From G963663315 sp963663315 (GTDB lineage: Bacteria; Pseudomonadota; Gammaproteobacteria; Arenicellales; Poriferihabitantaceae), in contig OY760176.1 in assembly GCA_963663315.1 (NCBI GenBank), forward strand, positions 2,356,001-2,420,000: a stretch of DNA of 64,000 nucleotides, in the 5' to 3' direction. Shown piece by piece: positions 9,801-18,137 of the stretch. Both the position numbers and the translations under genes were made by a program. Within the stretch, counting starts at the first letter, position 1. Every line of letters begins with the position of its first letter. A model generated the notes under the pieces. That model was not told the DNA's origin and searched no databases. It saw only the letters and a list, made by a program, of their open reading frames with translations.

Positions 9801-10352
9801 TTCTTCGCCGTTGACCACGCGCATGCCACGACCGCCGCCGCCATGGGCTGCTTTGAGCATAATCGGATAGCCTGTCGTGGCCGCTGTAGCCAGACCATCG
9901 GTAACATCTTTTATTGCTCGATTGACACCCCCTAGTACAGTTACTCCGGCTTCCTCGGCGATCAACCTTGCCGAAATCTTGTCGCCAAGGGATTTCAGGG
10001 TTTCGATAGAGGGTCCGACAAACACAATCCCTTCCTCCCGACACCGTTTGGCGAACTCGGGATTTTCGGAAAGGAAGCCATAACCCGGGTGAATGGCATC
10101 AATGTTATGCGCTTTGGCAAGGGCGACAATTTCCTCAATATTCAGGTAATTCCTGATCGGTTCCCCTGCACCGCCCACCTGATAAGCTTCGTCAGCCTGA
10201 AACCGGTGCAAGGAATACCTGTCTTCGTAGCTGTAAATCGCAACCGGCGTAATGCCAAGTTCACGGGCACTGCGAAATACACGAATCGCAATCTCGCTTC
10301 GGTTGGCTACCAGTAGCCTTTTGACCGGTTTTATTTGTCGGGGTGAAGTCAT
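6894..10352 (-). CDS. pyc: Pyruvate carboxylase, single-chain
   Basis: 1152 aa, full length for the alpha-4 type. Order of domains: biotin carboxylase (ANRSEIA at the start, GGGGRGM ATP loop near 160, EVNPRIQVEHTVTE), carboxyltransferase (TTFRDAHQSLFATR, then HFHTHDTSG), and C-terminal biotinyl domain with EAMKMETH, where the second Lys carries biotin. It makes oxaloacetate from pyruvate and bicarbonate with ATP to refill the TCA cycle. Most enteric gammaproteobacteria use PEP carboxylase for this. Single gene, cytosolic. Confidence 0.97.
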   Translation of the reverse strand: MTSPRQIKPVKRLLVANRSEIAIRVFRSARELGITPVAIYSYEDRYSLHRFQADEAYQVGGAGEPIRNYLNIEEIVALAKAHNIDAIHPGYGFLSENPEFAKRCREEGIVFVGPSIETLKSLGDKISARLIAEEAGVTVLGGVNRAIKDVTDGLATAATTGYPIMLKAAHGGGGRGMRVVNGEEDFRQSFEAAQRESHTAFGSRDIFMEKLITRARHIEVQILGDEHGNRVHLFERDCSIQRRYQKVVEIAPAPNLDAGLRTDICNAACTIADAVSYQNAGTVEFLVDDQTGEFYFIEVNPRIQVEHTVTEEVTGIDIVRAQILVAQGYRLDSREVDLPSQDAIKTHGFSVQCRVTTEDPTNNFMPDYGRLTEYRSSSGIGIRLDAGSAFSGAIVVPYFDSMLVKVSARARIFDGATGRMKRALNEFRVRGVKTNIPFLLRLLDHPTFKKGQCTTRFIDETPQLTDFKVYPSRTSKILSYISNTIVNGNDEVKGRPVAERRNPVPVPDLPDSISCKGSREIFLQEGVEGLQNWISGQEKLLITDTTFRDAHQSLFATRMRSIDMLNIAEHYGAFAPGLFSLEMWGGATFDTSMRFLKEDPWQRLAEMREKVPKILFQMLLRSSSVVGYINFPDNVVREFVRQSVDSGMDVFRVFDALNWIPNMAVAMDSVQKYGGICEATICYSGDILDPARTKYTLDYYLGMAQKLEDMGAHILCVKDMAGLLKPDAATLLIQSLKQEVDIPIHFHTHDTSGIQAASILNGAAAGLDIADAAMAPMSGGTSQPNLNTLVSALQYNRRGTMLNTDNLDLLADYWRSTREFYKPFECETLPASADLYKHEMPGGQYTNLYEQARSLGLSDRWVEICETYASVNQLFGDIIKVTPTSKVVGDMALFMVANDLTCADIESGEREFAYPQSVIDLMSGRMGKPYQGFPKKVRDRILKGEKPMSGRPGRNLPAADFAQVKNFLETKGLDNPTMKDALSWTLYPGVFEQLIEHRHKYDDTSHLPTPVYFYGLKPREEIVIDDEFGKALIIKYQTVGDPHQDGTRTTFFEVNGRPREVVVNDHSLVSSIISHRKADPDDDRQVAAPMPGMVVSVAVSVNDMVEKGQAAVTLEAMKMETHLSFVQSGMVSEVLVSAGTRVESGDLLVVLE

Positions 10353-10490
10353 ATCAAGGGGAGTGGTGATCTGAAAATGATTATAACTTGAAACAGCGAC
10401 CCGAGAATCTATTACTTAATGAATACCCCATGAAGACTATTTAACTGCGACCACAAAAGATCAACAATAGACGGTTCGAAACCCCAACAA

Positions 10491-10685
10491 GTGAAAAACA
10501 TGTACTTTGAAACTATACAAAAACTGGAAAAAATGGGTGTCAATTCTGAATATATTCAAGGTTGGGCAAGTGGCTCCCTGGCAAATCCCAAGCGTGAAGA
10601 GCAAAGAACCAACGATGCCTATGATGCGGGATACGAGGATGGTGAAGCGAATGTCACGAATCAGGCAGAACAGTTCGTAAAATAG
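10491..10685 (+). CDS. Small conserved hypothetical protein (RMF-like look)
   Basis: 64 aa from GTG at 10491, or 61 aa from the ATG at 10500. The sequence is soluble and acidic, with YIQGWASGSLANPKREEQR followed by AYDAGYEDGEAN. The A..AGY..G pattern and the NP motif recall ribosome modulation factors, but the order of motifs differs. That resemblance is only suggestive. No strong ribosome binding site is visible. It lies alone between pyc and a transporter. Confidence 0.6.
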   Translation: MKNMYFETIQKLEKMGVNSEYIQGWASGSLANPKREEQRTNDAYDAGYEDGEANVTNQAEQFVK

Positions 10686-10816
10686 TATCGGCGGTCAGTC
10701 GGCCGTATCAACCTCCTGCCCCGGTTCACCCGGATTGACGGGCATATCAGCAGCATACATTTGCTGAAGTTCCCTCTATACTCGGCTGTCAATATAATCT
10801 CTACATGAACTGAACA

Positions 10817-11749
10817 GTGGCCGCTGTTCAAGTTTTTCCTTCAGGATTATTTGCCTTGATCAACAATAGCCGAGTACTGCCGTACCTGCTGATTCTTGTC
10901 GCAGGAATTTTGTGGGGCGGTACTTTCTCACTGGCGTTGATTGCGACCTCTGATGGTTCCCATCCTCTGGTTCTGACCACCTGGCAGGTACTGGTGAGTG
11001 CGATGATTTTCACCTGTGTGTGTCGAATGTTGAAAGTACCCGTGTTTCGCTTTCGGAATCTTGGCAAGTATGTAATTATTGGCGTGCTTGGCCATGTCGT
11101 CCCCGATTTACTTTATTACACCGCAGCGCCGCATTTATCTGCGGGTATCCTGTCAATTACGGTGTCTACCGTACCGTTGTTCACCTATGTCATTATGTGG
11201 GTGATGAGATTCGAACGCATTATAGCCAAACGTGCTTTGGGTCTGTTGTTCGGGATGCTGGCTATCCTGTTGCTGGTGATACCTGATCAGGGATTGAGCA
11301 GTGATGATGTGAATTTCTGGATCTTGCTGGTTGTCTTGTGCGCACTTCTCTATGCCGCTGAAAATGTTTATGTTTCTGAGGGCGTCAGTTACGAATCAAA
11401 TATTTTTGAACTGCTGTGCGGATCGACCATTGTGTCCACGATTTTCCTGATTCCGATTACATTCAAGCTTGGAATGGGCAACCTGTTTCCCTGGATTCTG
11501 ACCACTTCCGGCTGGGCTGTCACGTCCATTGCAGTGATCAGTGTGGTCGCCTATTCGATGTTCTTTCATACCATCAAGACGGCGGGCCCGGTATTCGCGA
11601 GTCAGTGTGCCTACATTGTGACGGTTGCAGGGGTGCTGTGGGGTATCGCTATTTTTTCCGAAGAGCACACTGTCTGGGTCTGGATGTCGGTCCTGTTCAT
11701 AATGCTTGGAGTGGCCTTTGTGTCGCCAACCCGGCGAGTAGTGCACTGA
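10817..11749 (+). CDS. EamA/DMT-family inner-membrane transporter
   Basis: Up to 310 aa with ten hydrophobic segments in two EamA halves. The first half opens with VAGILWGGTFSLALIA. The second half ends in VAGVLWGIAIFSEEHTVWVWMS. Such proteins export or exchange small metabolites; the substrate cannot be read. The frame opens at GTG 10817, but a TTG at 10856 preceded by AGGA is an equally good start and removes a short N-terminal extension. Confidence 0.85.
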   Translation: MAAVQVFPSGLFALINNSRVLPYLLILVAGILWGGTFSLALIATSDGSHPLVLTTWQVLVSAMIFTCVCRMLKVPVFRFRNLGKYVIIGVLGHVVPDLLYYTAAPHLSAGILSITVSTVPLFTYVIMWVMRFERIIAKRALGLLFGMLAILLLVIPDQGLSSDDVNFWILLVVLCALLYAAENVYVSEGVSYESNIFELLCGSTIVSTIFLIPITFKLGMGNLFPWILTTSGWAVTSIAVISVVAYSMFFHTIKTAGPVFASQCAYIVTVAGVLWGIAIFSEEHTVWVWMSVLFIMLGVAFVSPTRRVVH

Positions 11750-11754
11750 ATCCC

Positions 11755-11805
11755 GCAATCCCGGACAACCACAGAGGGTTGCCCCTACTGCAATCCCGGA
11801 CAACC
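11755..11805 (+). repeat. Two 16-bp direct repeats after the transporter gene
   Basis: The sequence gcaatcccggacaacc occurs at 11755-11770 and again at 11790-11805. Both copies lie between the transporter stop and the convergent adenylyltransferase gene. Function unknown. Confidence 0.6.
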
Positions 11806-11807
11806 GG

Positions 11808-12290
11808 TCAGGAATTTCTTATTTTTTCGATCAGTGATGTTGTTGAGAATGGGTGCTCGAACCTGATCGAATGGACAGACCCGCCCCAGTTCTGTACTTC
11901 CCTGCCGCCCACAATATCTTCAATCTTCCAGTCGCCTCCTTTTACCAGCGCTTCCGGTTTGATCTTCAGAATCAATTCCAGTGGGGTATCCTGATCGAAG
12001 GATACGACCCCGTCAACACACTCAAGAGCGGCCAGCACAGTGGCCCGGTCTGCCGTGGTATTGAGGGGTCGGCCAGGACCCTTGCCGAGTCGTTTTACCG
12101 ATGCATCCGAATTTATACCCACCACCAGTGAAGCTCCCAGGACTGCTGCGCTTTGAAGACAGTCGACATGCCCACGATGAAGAATGTCAAATACGCCATT
12201 GGTGAAAACCACCGGGCGATCAAATTTCGAGATCCATTCATCGAAACCGGTTTGAGAGTCGGGTGAGTAAATCTTTTGTTTCAGAATCAA
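11808..12290 (-). CDS. rfaE2: RfaE2-type D-glycero-beta-D-manno-heptose 1-phosphate adenylyltransferase
   Basis: 160 aa, equivalent to the C-terminal half of HldE. The nucleotidyltransferase motif TNGVFDILHRGHVDCL is at about 30-45, with HxGH as HRGH. The C-terminal FEHPFSTTSLIEKI corresponds to the (S/T)TxxI motif. It would activate heptose for the lipopolysaccharide inner core. Here it is a stand-alone domain, so the kinase half must be elsewhere. The start is a TTG at 12290 preceded by GGGGAA; there is no in-frame ATG nearby. Confidence 0.9.
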   Translation of the reverse strand: MILKQKIYSPDSQTGFDEWISKFDRPVVFTNGVFDILHRGHVDCLQSAAVLGASLVVGINSDASVKRLGKGPGRPLNTTADRATVLAALECVDGVVSFDQDTPLELILKIKPEALVKGGDWKIEDIVGGREVQNWGGSVHSIRFEHPFSTTSLIEKIRNS

Positions 12291-12322
12291 TACGTTCCCC
12301 GGGAGTCAGGATTCTGAGCCGG

Positions 12323-12949
12323 TTATTCGGCTTTGATGTACTCAAACACCTTGACGATATGGGCTACGCCAACGACGCTTTGTGTCAGCTCGACTGCGGC
12401 CAGCGCTTCAGCCTCTGTAGCCAGACCCAACAGATATACATTGCCGCGTTCTGTAACCACCTTGATGTTGGATAACGGCAGATCATTCGCATTCAGTAAT
12501 CTGGCTTTCACCTTTGCGGTGATATAGGAATCGTTGGCACGGCTGTTGATATTACTTCGTCCGGACAGATCCAGCTCATTGACCACTTCCCGGGTCTGAT
12601 CATATGACCTGGCCAGGGACTCTGCATACTGGCGTTGTTCATCGGTATGGACTTCTCCGGTGAGCAGTACAATCCCATTCATCGCCGTCACACTGATATT
12701 GACCGGTGAACCAAGTCTTTCGTCAGTCCAGTAATCTCTTCTTAATTTCAATTCCAGCACGTTGTCGTCGATATTGCGCCCCACGCTTCGTCTTTCGGTG
12801 CTCAAGTCGATGGTGGTGATGACTGCGGTACCAATCAAAAGAGGAGCACAGGCGGTGATGGACTGTACGGTCACAAAAATAATCAGGCCACATAAAATGT
12901 CTTTCCATGTTTTCAGGGATAAACCGTGATGGTCGTTTGCCGGAGTCAT
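12323..12949 (-). CDS. dolP: DolP-like outer-membrane lipoprotein with two BON domains
   Basis: 208 aa. A hydrophobic leader is followed by a lipobox-like SITAC near residue 34. Two BON domains follow (roughly 70-130 and 140-205), each with the VLLTGEV or VYLLGLA core. DolP (YraP) supports outer-membrane integrity and BAM function near division sites. Its place next to yraN and lpoA matches the Escherichia order, which strengthens the call. Confidence 0.88.
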   Translation of the reverse strand: MTPANDHHGLSLKTWKDILCGLIIFVTVQSITACAPLLIGTAVITTIDLSTERRSVGRNIDDNVLELKLRRDYWTDERLGSPVNISVTAMNGIVLLTGEVHTDEQRQYAESLARSYDQTREVVNELDLSGRSNINSRANDSYITAKVKARLLNANDLPLSNIKVVTERGNVYLLGLATEAEALAAVELTQSVVGVAHIVKVFEYIKAE

Positions 12950-13073
12950 ATTGGTTTTCTCTAACAGAAATTAAGCGGGGCACTGAACAATCAGAAAGAT
13001 TGCCAGAAAACCGGGTTGGTCGGATTATACATCAGTTTGCTGAATGCCCCCTGATATTAGAGGTTGTCACCTT

Positions 13074-13433
13074 TCAAAATGCATGCTTTATCCAGTCAAT
13101 ATCAAATTGATCTTTTGCTCCGGTAATCGCGATGACATCAAACCGGCATTGATCAAACTCACAGTTGTGGTATTTCTGCAAAAAGGATTCCGCAGTTTTG
13201 CGGATTTTATGTCGTTTACTGCGGGTGATACTTTCTTCCGGCCCACCAAAGGATCGATCTCTTCTATAGCGCACCTCTACAAATACCAGATCAAGGCCTT
13301 GTCGCATGATCAAGTCGATTTCACCGCATTTTCTCGTGTAGTTGCGTATAACCAGCGAAAGCCCATTTGTTTCCAGATAGGATAATGCAATGGATTCCGC
13401 ATCTTCACCGCTTTGTAAATGGGTAGCCTTCAA
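13074..13433 (-). CDS. yraN: YraN/UPF0102 family protein with nuclease-like fold
   Basis: About 120 aa from the TTG at 13433. The open frame runs on to 13562 but that part overlaps the end of lpoA and lacks family similarity. GEIDLIM, VFVEVRYRR and the ending FDVIAITG...IDWIKHAF are the family's conserved blocks. E..D..EVR matches a PD-(D/E)XK-like core. Function in vivo is unknown. It lies directly downstream of lpoA. Confidence 0.85.
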   Translation of the reverse strand: MKATHLQSGEDAESIALSYLETNGLSLVIRNYTRKCGEIDLIMRQGLDLVFVEVRYRRDRSFGGPEESITRSKRHKIRKTAESFLQKYHNCEFDQCRFDVIAITGAKDQFDIDWIKHAF

Positions 13434-13467
13434 AGTCGTTATTTCCGGGTTTGCAATGTTCAGGAAA

Positions 13468-15396
13468 TTATTGCGCCGGCAGCAAGGGCAAGGGCTCTGC
13501 CAGACCAGAAACGAATTTTGCCCAGGTGGGAAGGTGAACAGCATTCCCGTTCTGATCAACACTGATTGTCATCGCCTTGCCGGAGACCTTCATCCAGTTG
13601 TTCTGCCTTAGTCGCTGTAATTGGGGAATGATCTGATAGCTCTGTACTCCAAGAGCATATAACCGGTCGAGCGCAGTGTGACCGTAAGGGCGTGCTGGCA
13701 GCTCGGGTTGATACACCTGGGGTAGATCCACTTCGTCCACTTCCCCGGACACATCCAGCGTAGGCACATCCAGCGTAGGCACACCGGATTCAGGGAACTC
13801 TGCAAGGGTATCTGGATCCGTGGATTGATTTTCGCTGTCGTCCTGGTTGTTAGCTGATTCCGCCATTTTCAGGGCTTTTTCTTCAGCTTTTTTCTTTTTG
13901 TACAAGGTAACGCCGTCCAGAATCCATCGCATTTCTCCAAATATCAGACCATCCAGATCCGCATCCACTGCCGGCTCCGGATTGCCCGCATAAACATAGG
14001 AGGTCCCATAGAGAGGGACATCATGGGCCTGGAAAAAACGCAGTTGAGGTACGATCAGTCTGGCCTGGGTTGTGGTGGCTGCCAAAAATATGAAATCCAT
14101 GTCTGTATTGCGTCTGGGGGAAAATTTCAGTTTCAATCCGGTTTGTGCTTCGATCAGACGATGGCGGACCATACTCTTGTCTATTCCCAGAAATTTACGG
14201 ACTACTCTGGCGTGATTTGAAACATCTTCCGGAAATGAGCTGTTCTTAAGAATCTGGCCACCCAGATTTTCCCAATGAGCGACAAACGCATTGGCGACCC
14301 GTTCGCCCCATTCTCCATCGCTTCGAAGCACGGTAGCATTCCTGTGACCTGTAGCGTAAGCCTTGTCGGCCACCTGACGCGCTTCATTTTCCGGAGAAAG
14401 GCTGATGCCGTACAGATTGTCTGATGCCTTTTCGGGTGGAATATCTGCAAGCAGCAATGTATTGGTTTCAAGGTTCCGGCTGGCGAGCAGATTTTCTACC
14501 GCTTTTCTTCCCAGTGGGCCGACAATGAAATCAGCGCCATCCGCTTCGGCGGCCTGATAGTAGAAAGAAGCCAGAAAGGAATCAGCCCCGATATCATAAA
14601 GGACCAATTCGGGTTTATTGCGGGAACTATCATTGTTATGCGCTTCGGTGAACCCATCGTAAAATGCCCGGGCGGCCCTGCCATCAGGAGAGGTAAGAGG
14701 TAAAAGCAATGCGATTTGACGCCAGGAATTCTGGCCGGGCACAGTAAATGTATCGATGAGCACTGCAACCGCAGGGTGGTCTGGATAAGCCCTTCGCCAT
14801 TCCTGCAATTCAGCTTCGGGCAGCGCCTCGGAATCAAGCGCCTCAAGCAAAGCCAGCCAGCCAGCCAGATTGGGGTCGGTGATGTCTTCCAGCAGCAGTG
14901 AACGATGCAGTGAGTCGAGTGACTGAAGTACCTGCAGCAGGGTTTTCCGGGTCTTGAGCCGAACCTTCCCCGTGACCTCAAAATCCAGTTTCAGAAGGGT
15001 CTCCACCGCCGCCGATGGGTAGCCCGAGGCCAGTTGCGATTTTGCCAGAAGAATTTCCCGTTCTGCTCTATCCTGGGCTGGAAGTTGACCTGCCTCCCAC
15101 TGCCCCGTGTCGTCATCGTCAACAATGACAATCGCCTCTTCCTCGAGAAGACCATGACTGACTACAGTTTGTTCCTCTATTATGTCCATTATTTCTATGT
15201 CCGTTACTTCCTCTTCAATATCTGTATGTTCTTCAACATCCGGCGGTATCGGCAAAGTCTCCGGTAATGGTGTACAGTTGGTGAGGAGCACACAAACCAG
15301 GCCGATAGCAAAGCCTGGAACCAGCAGCCCCGGTTTTCTGAGCGCCAAATTGGACATTGTGAACAATCTTGACAAGTGACAGCGGAACAGAGCCAT
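13468..15396 (-). CDS. lpoA: LpoA, outer-membrane lipoprotein activator of penicillin-binding protein 1A
   Basis: 642 aa from the ATG at 15396; an alternative ATG at 15357 gives a shorter leader. The lipobox LLTNC follows the signal segment. Next comes a very acidic stretch (about residues 50-115), then a helical region, then a periplasmic-binding fold (WRQIALLLPLTSPDGRAA onward). LpoA reaches through peptidoglycan to activate PBP1A. A perfect 15-bp tandem repeat at about 13748-13780 duplicates VPTLD. Divergent from rsmI. Confidence 0.88.
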   Translation of the reverse strand: MALFRCHLSRLFTMSNLALRKPGLLVPGFAIGLVCVLLTNCTPLPETLPIPPDVEEHTDIEEEVTDIEIMDIIEEQTVVSHGLLEEEAIVIVDDDDTGQWEAGQLPAQDRAEREILLAKSQLASGYPSAAVETLLKLDFEVTGKVRLKTRKTLLQVLQSLDSLHRSLLLEDITDPNLAGWLALLEALDSEALPEAELQEWRRAYPDHPAVAVLIDTFTVPGQNSWRQIALLLPLTSPDGRAARAFYDGFTEAHNNDSSRNKPELVLYDIGADSFLASFYYQAAEADGADFIVGPLGRKAVENLLASRNLETNTLLLADIPPEKASDNLYGISLSPENEARQVADKAYATGHRNATVLRSDGEWGERVANAFVAHWENLGGQILKNSSFPEDVSNHARVVRKFLGIDKSMVRHRLIEAQTGLKLKFSPRRNTDMDFIFLAATTTQARLIVPQLRFFQAHDVPLYGTSYVYAGNPEPAVDADLDGLIFGEMRWILDGVTLYKKKKAEEKALKMAESANNQDDSENQSTDPDTLAEFPESGVPTLDVPTLDVSGEVDEVDLPQVYQPELPARPYGHTALDRLYALGVQSYQIIPQLQRLRQNNWMKVSGKAMTISVDQNGNAVHLPTWAKFVSGLAEPLPLLPAQ

Positions 15397-15454
15397 GGAA
15401 ATTTCTTAAATTGCAATATCGGATGAACAGTCCCACAGTATAAGAGATTCGGTA

Positions 15455-16300
15455 ATGAACGGCAAAACAGGCGCACTGTATATTGTGGCCACTCCAATCG
15501 GCAATCTGGAAGACATCGGGCTTCGGGCTACAGCCGTATTGGCACAGGTCAGACTGATACTGGCTGAAGACACCCGGCATGCGGCAAAGTTACTTAATCA
15601 CTACCAGATCAAAAGCAGAACCCGATCGTTTCACGAACACAACGAAAACGAACAGACCCCCGGGATAATCCGGTTGTTACAGCAGGGGTCGGATATTGCG
15701 CTGATCAGCGATGCTGGCACGCCATTGATCAATGACCCGGGTTATCGACTGGTTCAGGCAGCGCGAAACAATCAATTACCTGTCATTCCGATTCCCGGGC
15801 CGAGCGCCGTTATCGCAGCGCTTTCGGCTTCCGGATTACCTGTTGACCGATTCTGCTTCGAGGGGTTTCTACCGTCCAGACGAGGACAGCGGTTGCAAAA
15901 GCTAACGGAATTATCAACCGAGACAAGAACTCTGGTACTGTTTGAATCGAGTCACCGTATTGTCGCTGCACTTGAGGATATACAGACTTGTTTGCCGGCA
16001 AATGTGAAAGTTACCGTGGCTCGGGAAATGACCAAGAAATTCGAATCATTCTATCACGGTAACATCGAAACTGTCCGCAAGCAGGTCGAACAGGACGATC
16101 AGCATCAAAAAGGAGAATTTGTCATCGTGTTGTCCCAGTCGCCGCCTGATGATCCCGACTGGCAAAGAGCCTCGAAGCTGGTGGCGGCAATGGTTGAGTA
16201 TATGCCTGCGAAGATCGCATCGAAAATGGTCAGTGATACGTTCGGGGTGAGTAAAAATCGACTTTACGAATTTGCCCTTGGCTTGAAGAAGAAAAGTTGA
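15455..16300 (+). CDS. rsmI: 16S rRNA 2'-O-ribose C1402 methyltransferase RsmI
   Basis: 281 aa. YIVATPIGNLEDI at the start, AEDTRHA, SDAGTPLINDPGY and PIPGPSAVIAALSASGL are the signature motifs of this SAM-dependent SPOUT-unrelated tetrapyrrole-methylase fold. It modifies C1402 in the ribosomal decoding centre. Divergent from lpoA with a 58-bp gap, the standard gammaproteobacterial arrangement. Confidence 0.96.
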   Translation: MNGKTGALYIVATPIGNLEDIGLRATAVLAQVRLILAEDTRHAAKLLNHYQIKSRTRSFHEHNENEQTPGIIRLLQQGSDIALISDAGTPLINDPGYRLVQAARNNQLPVIPIPGPSAVIAALSASGLPVDRFCFEGFLPSRRGQRLQKLTELSTETRTLVLFESSHRIVAALEDIQTCLPANVKVTVAREMTKKFESFYHGNIETVRKQVEQDDQHQKGEFVIVLSQSPPDDPDWQRASKLVAAMVEYMPAKIASKMVSDTFGVSKNRLYEFALGLKKKS

Positions 16301-16355
16301 TTTTGTGCGACGTGAACCGGCAAAGAGGTTGTATGCAGAGGAGCGCTTCTTTTGT

Positions 16356-16538
16356 ATGATGGATGACACACAGGACTCCCATCAAACGTTGCCCCCGGCC
16401 CCCGGGAATGGTTCGGGTAGGCACCCGGTCCTGGGTTGTATGAGCGGCACTGTAACGGTGGCCGATGACCTTGACCTGACGGCTCCGGCCATGCCGGAAT
16501 GGGCGGACATGGTTCAGGATACAGCAGTACAGACATGA
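16356..16538 (+). CDS. Short antitoxin-like protein, VapB/Phd type
   Basis: 60 aa from the ATG at 16356, which has AGAGGAG 12 bases upstream. The C-terminal GTVTVADDLDLTAPAMPEW resembles the toxin-wrapping tail of Phd/VapB antitoxins. The usual N-terminal DNA-binding fold is not evident; the first 35 residues are Pro/Gly-rich. Its stop overlaps the toxin ATG (ATGA), the usual coupling. It may be a truncated antitoxin that neutralises but does not repress. Confidence 0.6.
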   Translation: MMDDTQDSHQTLPPAPGNGSGRHPVLGCMSGTVTVADDLDLTAPAMPEWADMVQDTAVQT

Positions 16539-16948
16539 GTGATCTGCTTCTTGATACCTGCGCGGTTATCCGGACAGGAAACGGCGATCTGATTGATGCG
16601 GATGCCATAGCTCAACTTGACGCAAGCCACCGCGAAGGTCGCCGAATCTGGGTCTCGCCGTTCTCGGCCTGGGAGTTGGGTTTGCTTGTCTCCCGTGCAC
16701 GGCTGAGACTGGAGCGTCCGGTAGCGACCTGGTTCGAGGACTATGTTACCAAAGGCCGGATTACGCTTGCCGGGATTTCTCCGCGCATTCTTGTGGACTC
16801 GTCATTCTTGCCGGGCACATCGCCAGTCGACCCGGCTGACCGGATCATTATTGCCACCGCCCGTGCAATGAATCTATCCATTGTCACCCGCGATCACCGG
16901 ATCTTGGCCTACGCCTCCGAAGGTCATGTCCGGGCGTTGTGCTGTTAG
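16535..16948 (+). CDS. PIN-domain toxin, VapC type
   Basis: 137 aa from the ATG at 16535, which overlaps the antitoxin stop. Acidic PIN residues are present: LLLDTC (Asp near 5), AWELG (Glu), DPADRIIIATA (Asp) and TRDHRI (Asp). VapC proteins cleave tRNA or rRNA as Mg2+-dependent RNases. It appears intact. The downstream DNA to 17245 shows no gene I recognise. Confidence 0.85.
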   Translation: MSDLLLDTCAVIRTGNGDLIDADAIAQLDASHREGRRIWVSPFSAWELGLLVSRARLRLERPVATWFEDYVTKGRITLAGISPRILVDSSFLPGTSPVDPADRIIIATARAMNLSIVTRDHRILAYASEGHVRALCC

Positions 16949-17245
16949 GCCACGGGTCGTCAGGAAGGTTTGATTCCGGGCTCCGGTCACCGGCCGGGGG
17001 CAATGCCCCCTGTTTCCGCTACACGCATCCGAAGCCGTCCCTGGATTCGAGTTCCTCCTCGATTTCCTCCGGCAGGATCGCCAGGAATTCGCTGTCGCTG
17101 GCCCATCCTGGGCCCACGCCCTTTCGCTCGCATCCGCTCGCTGTAGGGCTGACGACCGTGGGACGGCTGCTGGGACATTTCCGGCGGGAAACTGGACTTG
17201 GCCCTGTTCTGTAAATTCCTGACATGGCCTTAATTTGAATACATT
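16949..17245. other. Intergenic stretch without a supported gene
   Basis: GC-rich DNA with several short overlapping open frames on both strands, none with recognisable motifs. One minus-strand frame includes FLAILPEEIEEELES, which looks protein-like, so a degraded gene is possible. I see no RNA gene. Confidence 0.4.
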
Positions 17246-17903
17246 ATGAATGAAACAAATAATTGTGAAACAATTCTTCGGCGGTATACAAATCTTGCTG
17301 CCACTATCCATCTACTTAAGGAGGAGCAAATTACCTTGCTTGACCCTGGTACTTGGGACGACAAGAACGATACTTGTTTTTTGAAACGATATAAATGCGT
17401 AAAGGAAGCTGAATCACTACTGGCTCTATGCTTTTCTTTGGCGTCCGAAACATATCATCATTGGAAAGTTTTTGCAGATAAACAAGATGGAGTTTGTATA
17501 GAATTCGATAAAAAACTACTAGAAAAAGATCTGGGTAAATTTGGTAAGACTCTCACCCAAGGTCAGGAAATATTTCATCAGCAGGTTGAGTATAAAAATA
17601 TCAAAAAAATAAAACCCCAAAAAATAGAACAAGATAAATTGCCATTCCTTATACGATGGCCTTTTCAAGATGAAAATGAGTACCGAATTGTTTATGTCGA
17701 TAAACAAGATGAAATTGAAAATCAACCAACAGACATTGGTTTAAACTACAATTAGGCGAATTACTCTGAGTCCTTGGATGCCAGAGTCCCTTGCTGGTTC
17801 AGTAAAGACATCCTTGAAATGCATCGTAAAACAGTCTGGATTGAAGATCTCTCGGTCTACACTGATTGACAATAAAATATGGAAGCAAGCTGCGAAACAA
17901 TAA
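17246..17903 (+). pseudogene. Frameshifted DUF2971-like protein gene
   Basis: The first frame gives 169 aa ending at TAG 17755. It carries WDDKNDTCFLKRY, LCFSLASETYHHWKVFAD and GVCIEFDK, typical of DUF2971-like proteins found in defence islands. A one-base shift near 17750 continues the protein as IRRITLSPWMPESLAGSV to a stop at 17901, which matches the usual ending of the family (the Trp/Pro motif then a short tail). The gene is AT-rich against GC-rich surroundings, so it was probably acquired. The frameshift may be real or a sequencing error. Confidence 0.7.
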
Positions 17904-17955
17904 GGTAGGTTTCTATGCCTATTGATTCCAATCCCCCACCCTTGCAGCCAACTAA

Positions 17956-18051
17956 ATGATTACACCTAATGATTTTGACTTTCTATCCGTATGGAACAAC
18001 AGCCTTAGAATCCTATATGAGTACGATGCCTATACAAAGGTGATGTTCTGA
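17956..18051 (+). CDS. Possible 31-residue ORF or gene fragment
   Basis: ATG to TGA, encoding a peptide that starts MITPNDFDFLSVWNN. The composition is protein-like, but it has no homologue I know. It sits between the broken DUF2971-like gene and the copied SLAM fragment, so it is more likely the truncated start of another lost gene. Confidence 0.25.
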   Translation: MITPNDFDFLSVWNNSLRILYEYDAYTKVMF

Positions 18052-18137
18052 GGGCTGCGATCTAGCTGTCAGTGCCGGATGAATAATACCCACTTGTGCC
18101 GAAGTAAAAGTTACCAGTTTGAAGTGTGAGGCACCGG

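Noticed and set aside
10693..10760. A 21-codon minus-strand ORF between the small protein gene and the transporter
   Set aside because: Too short, no homologue recognised, and weak start context.
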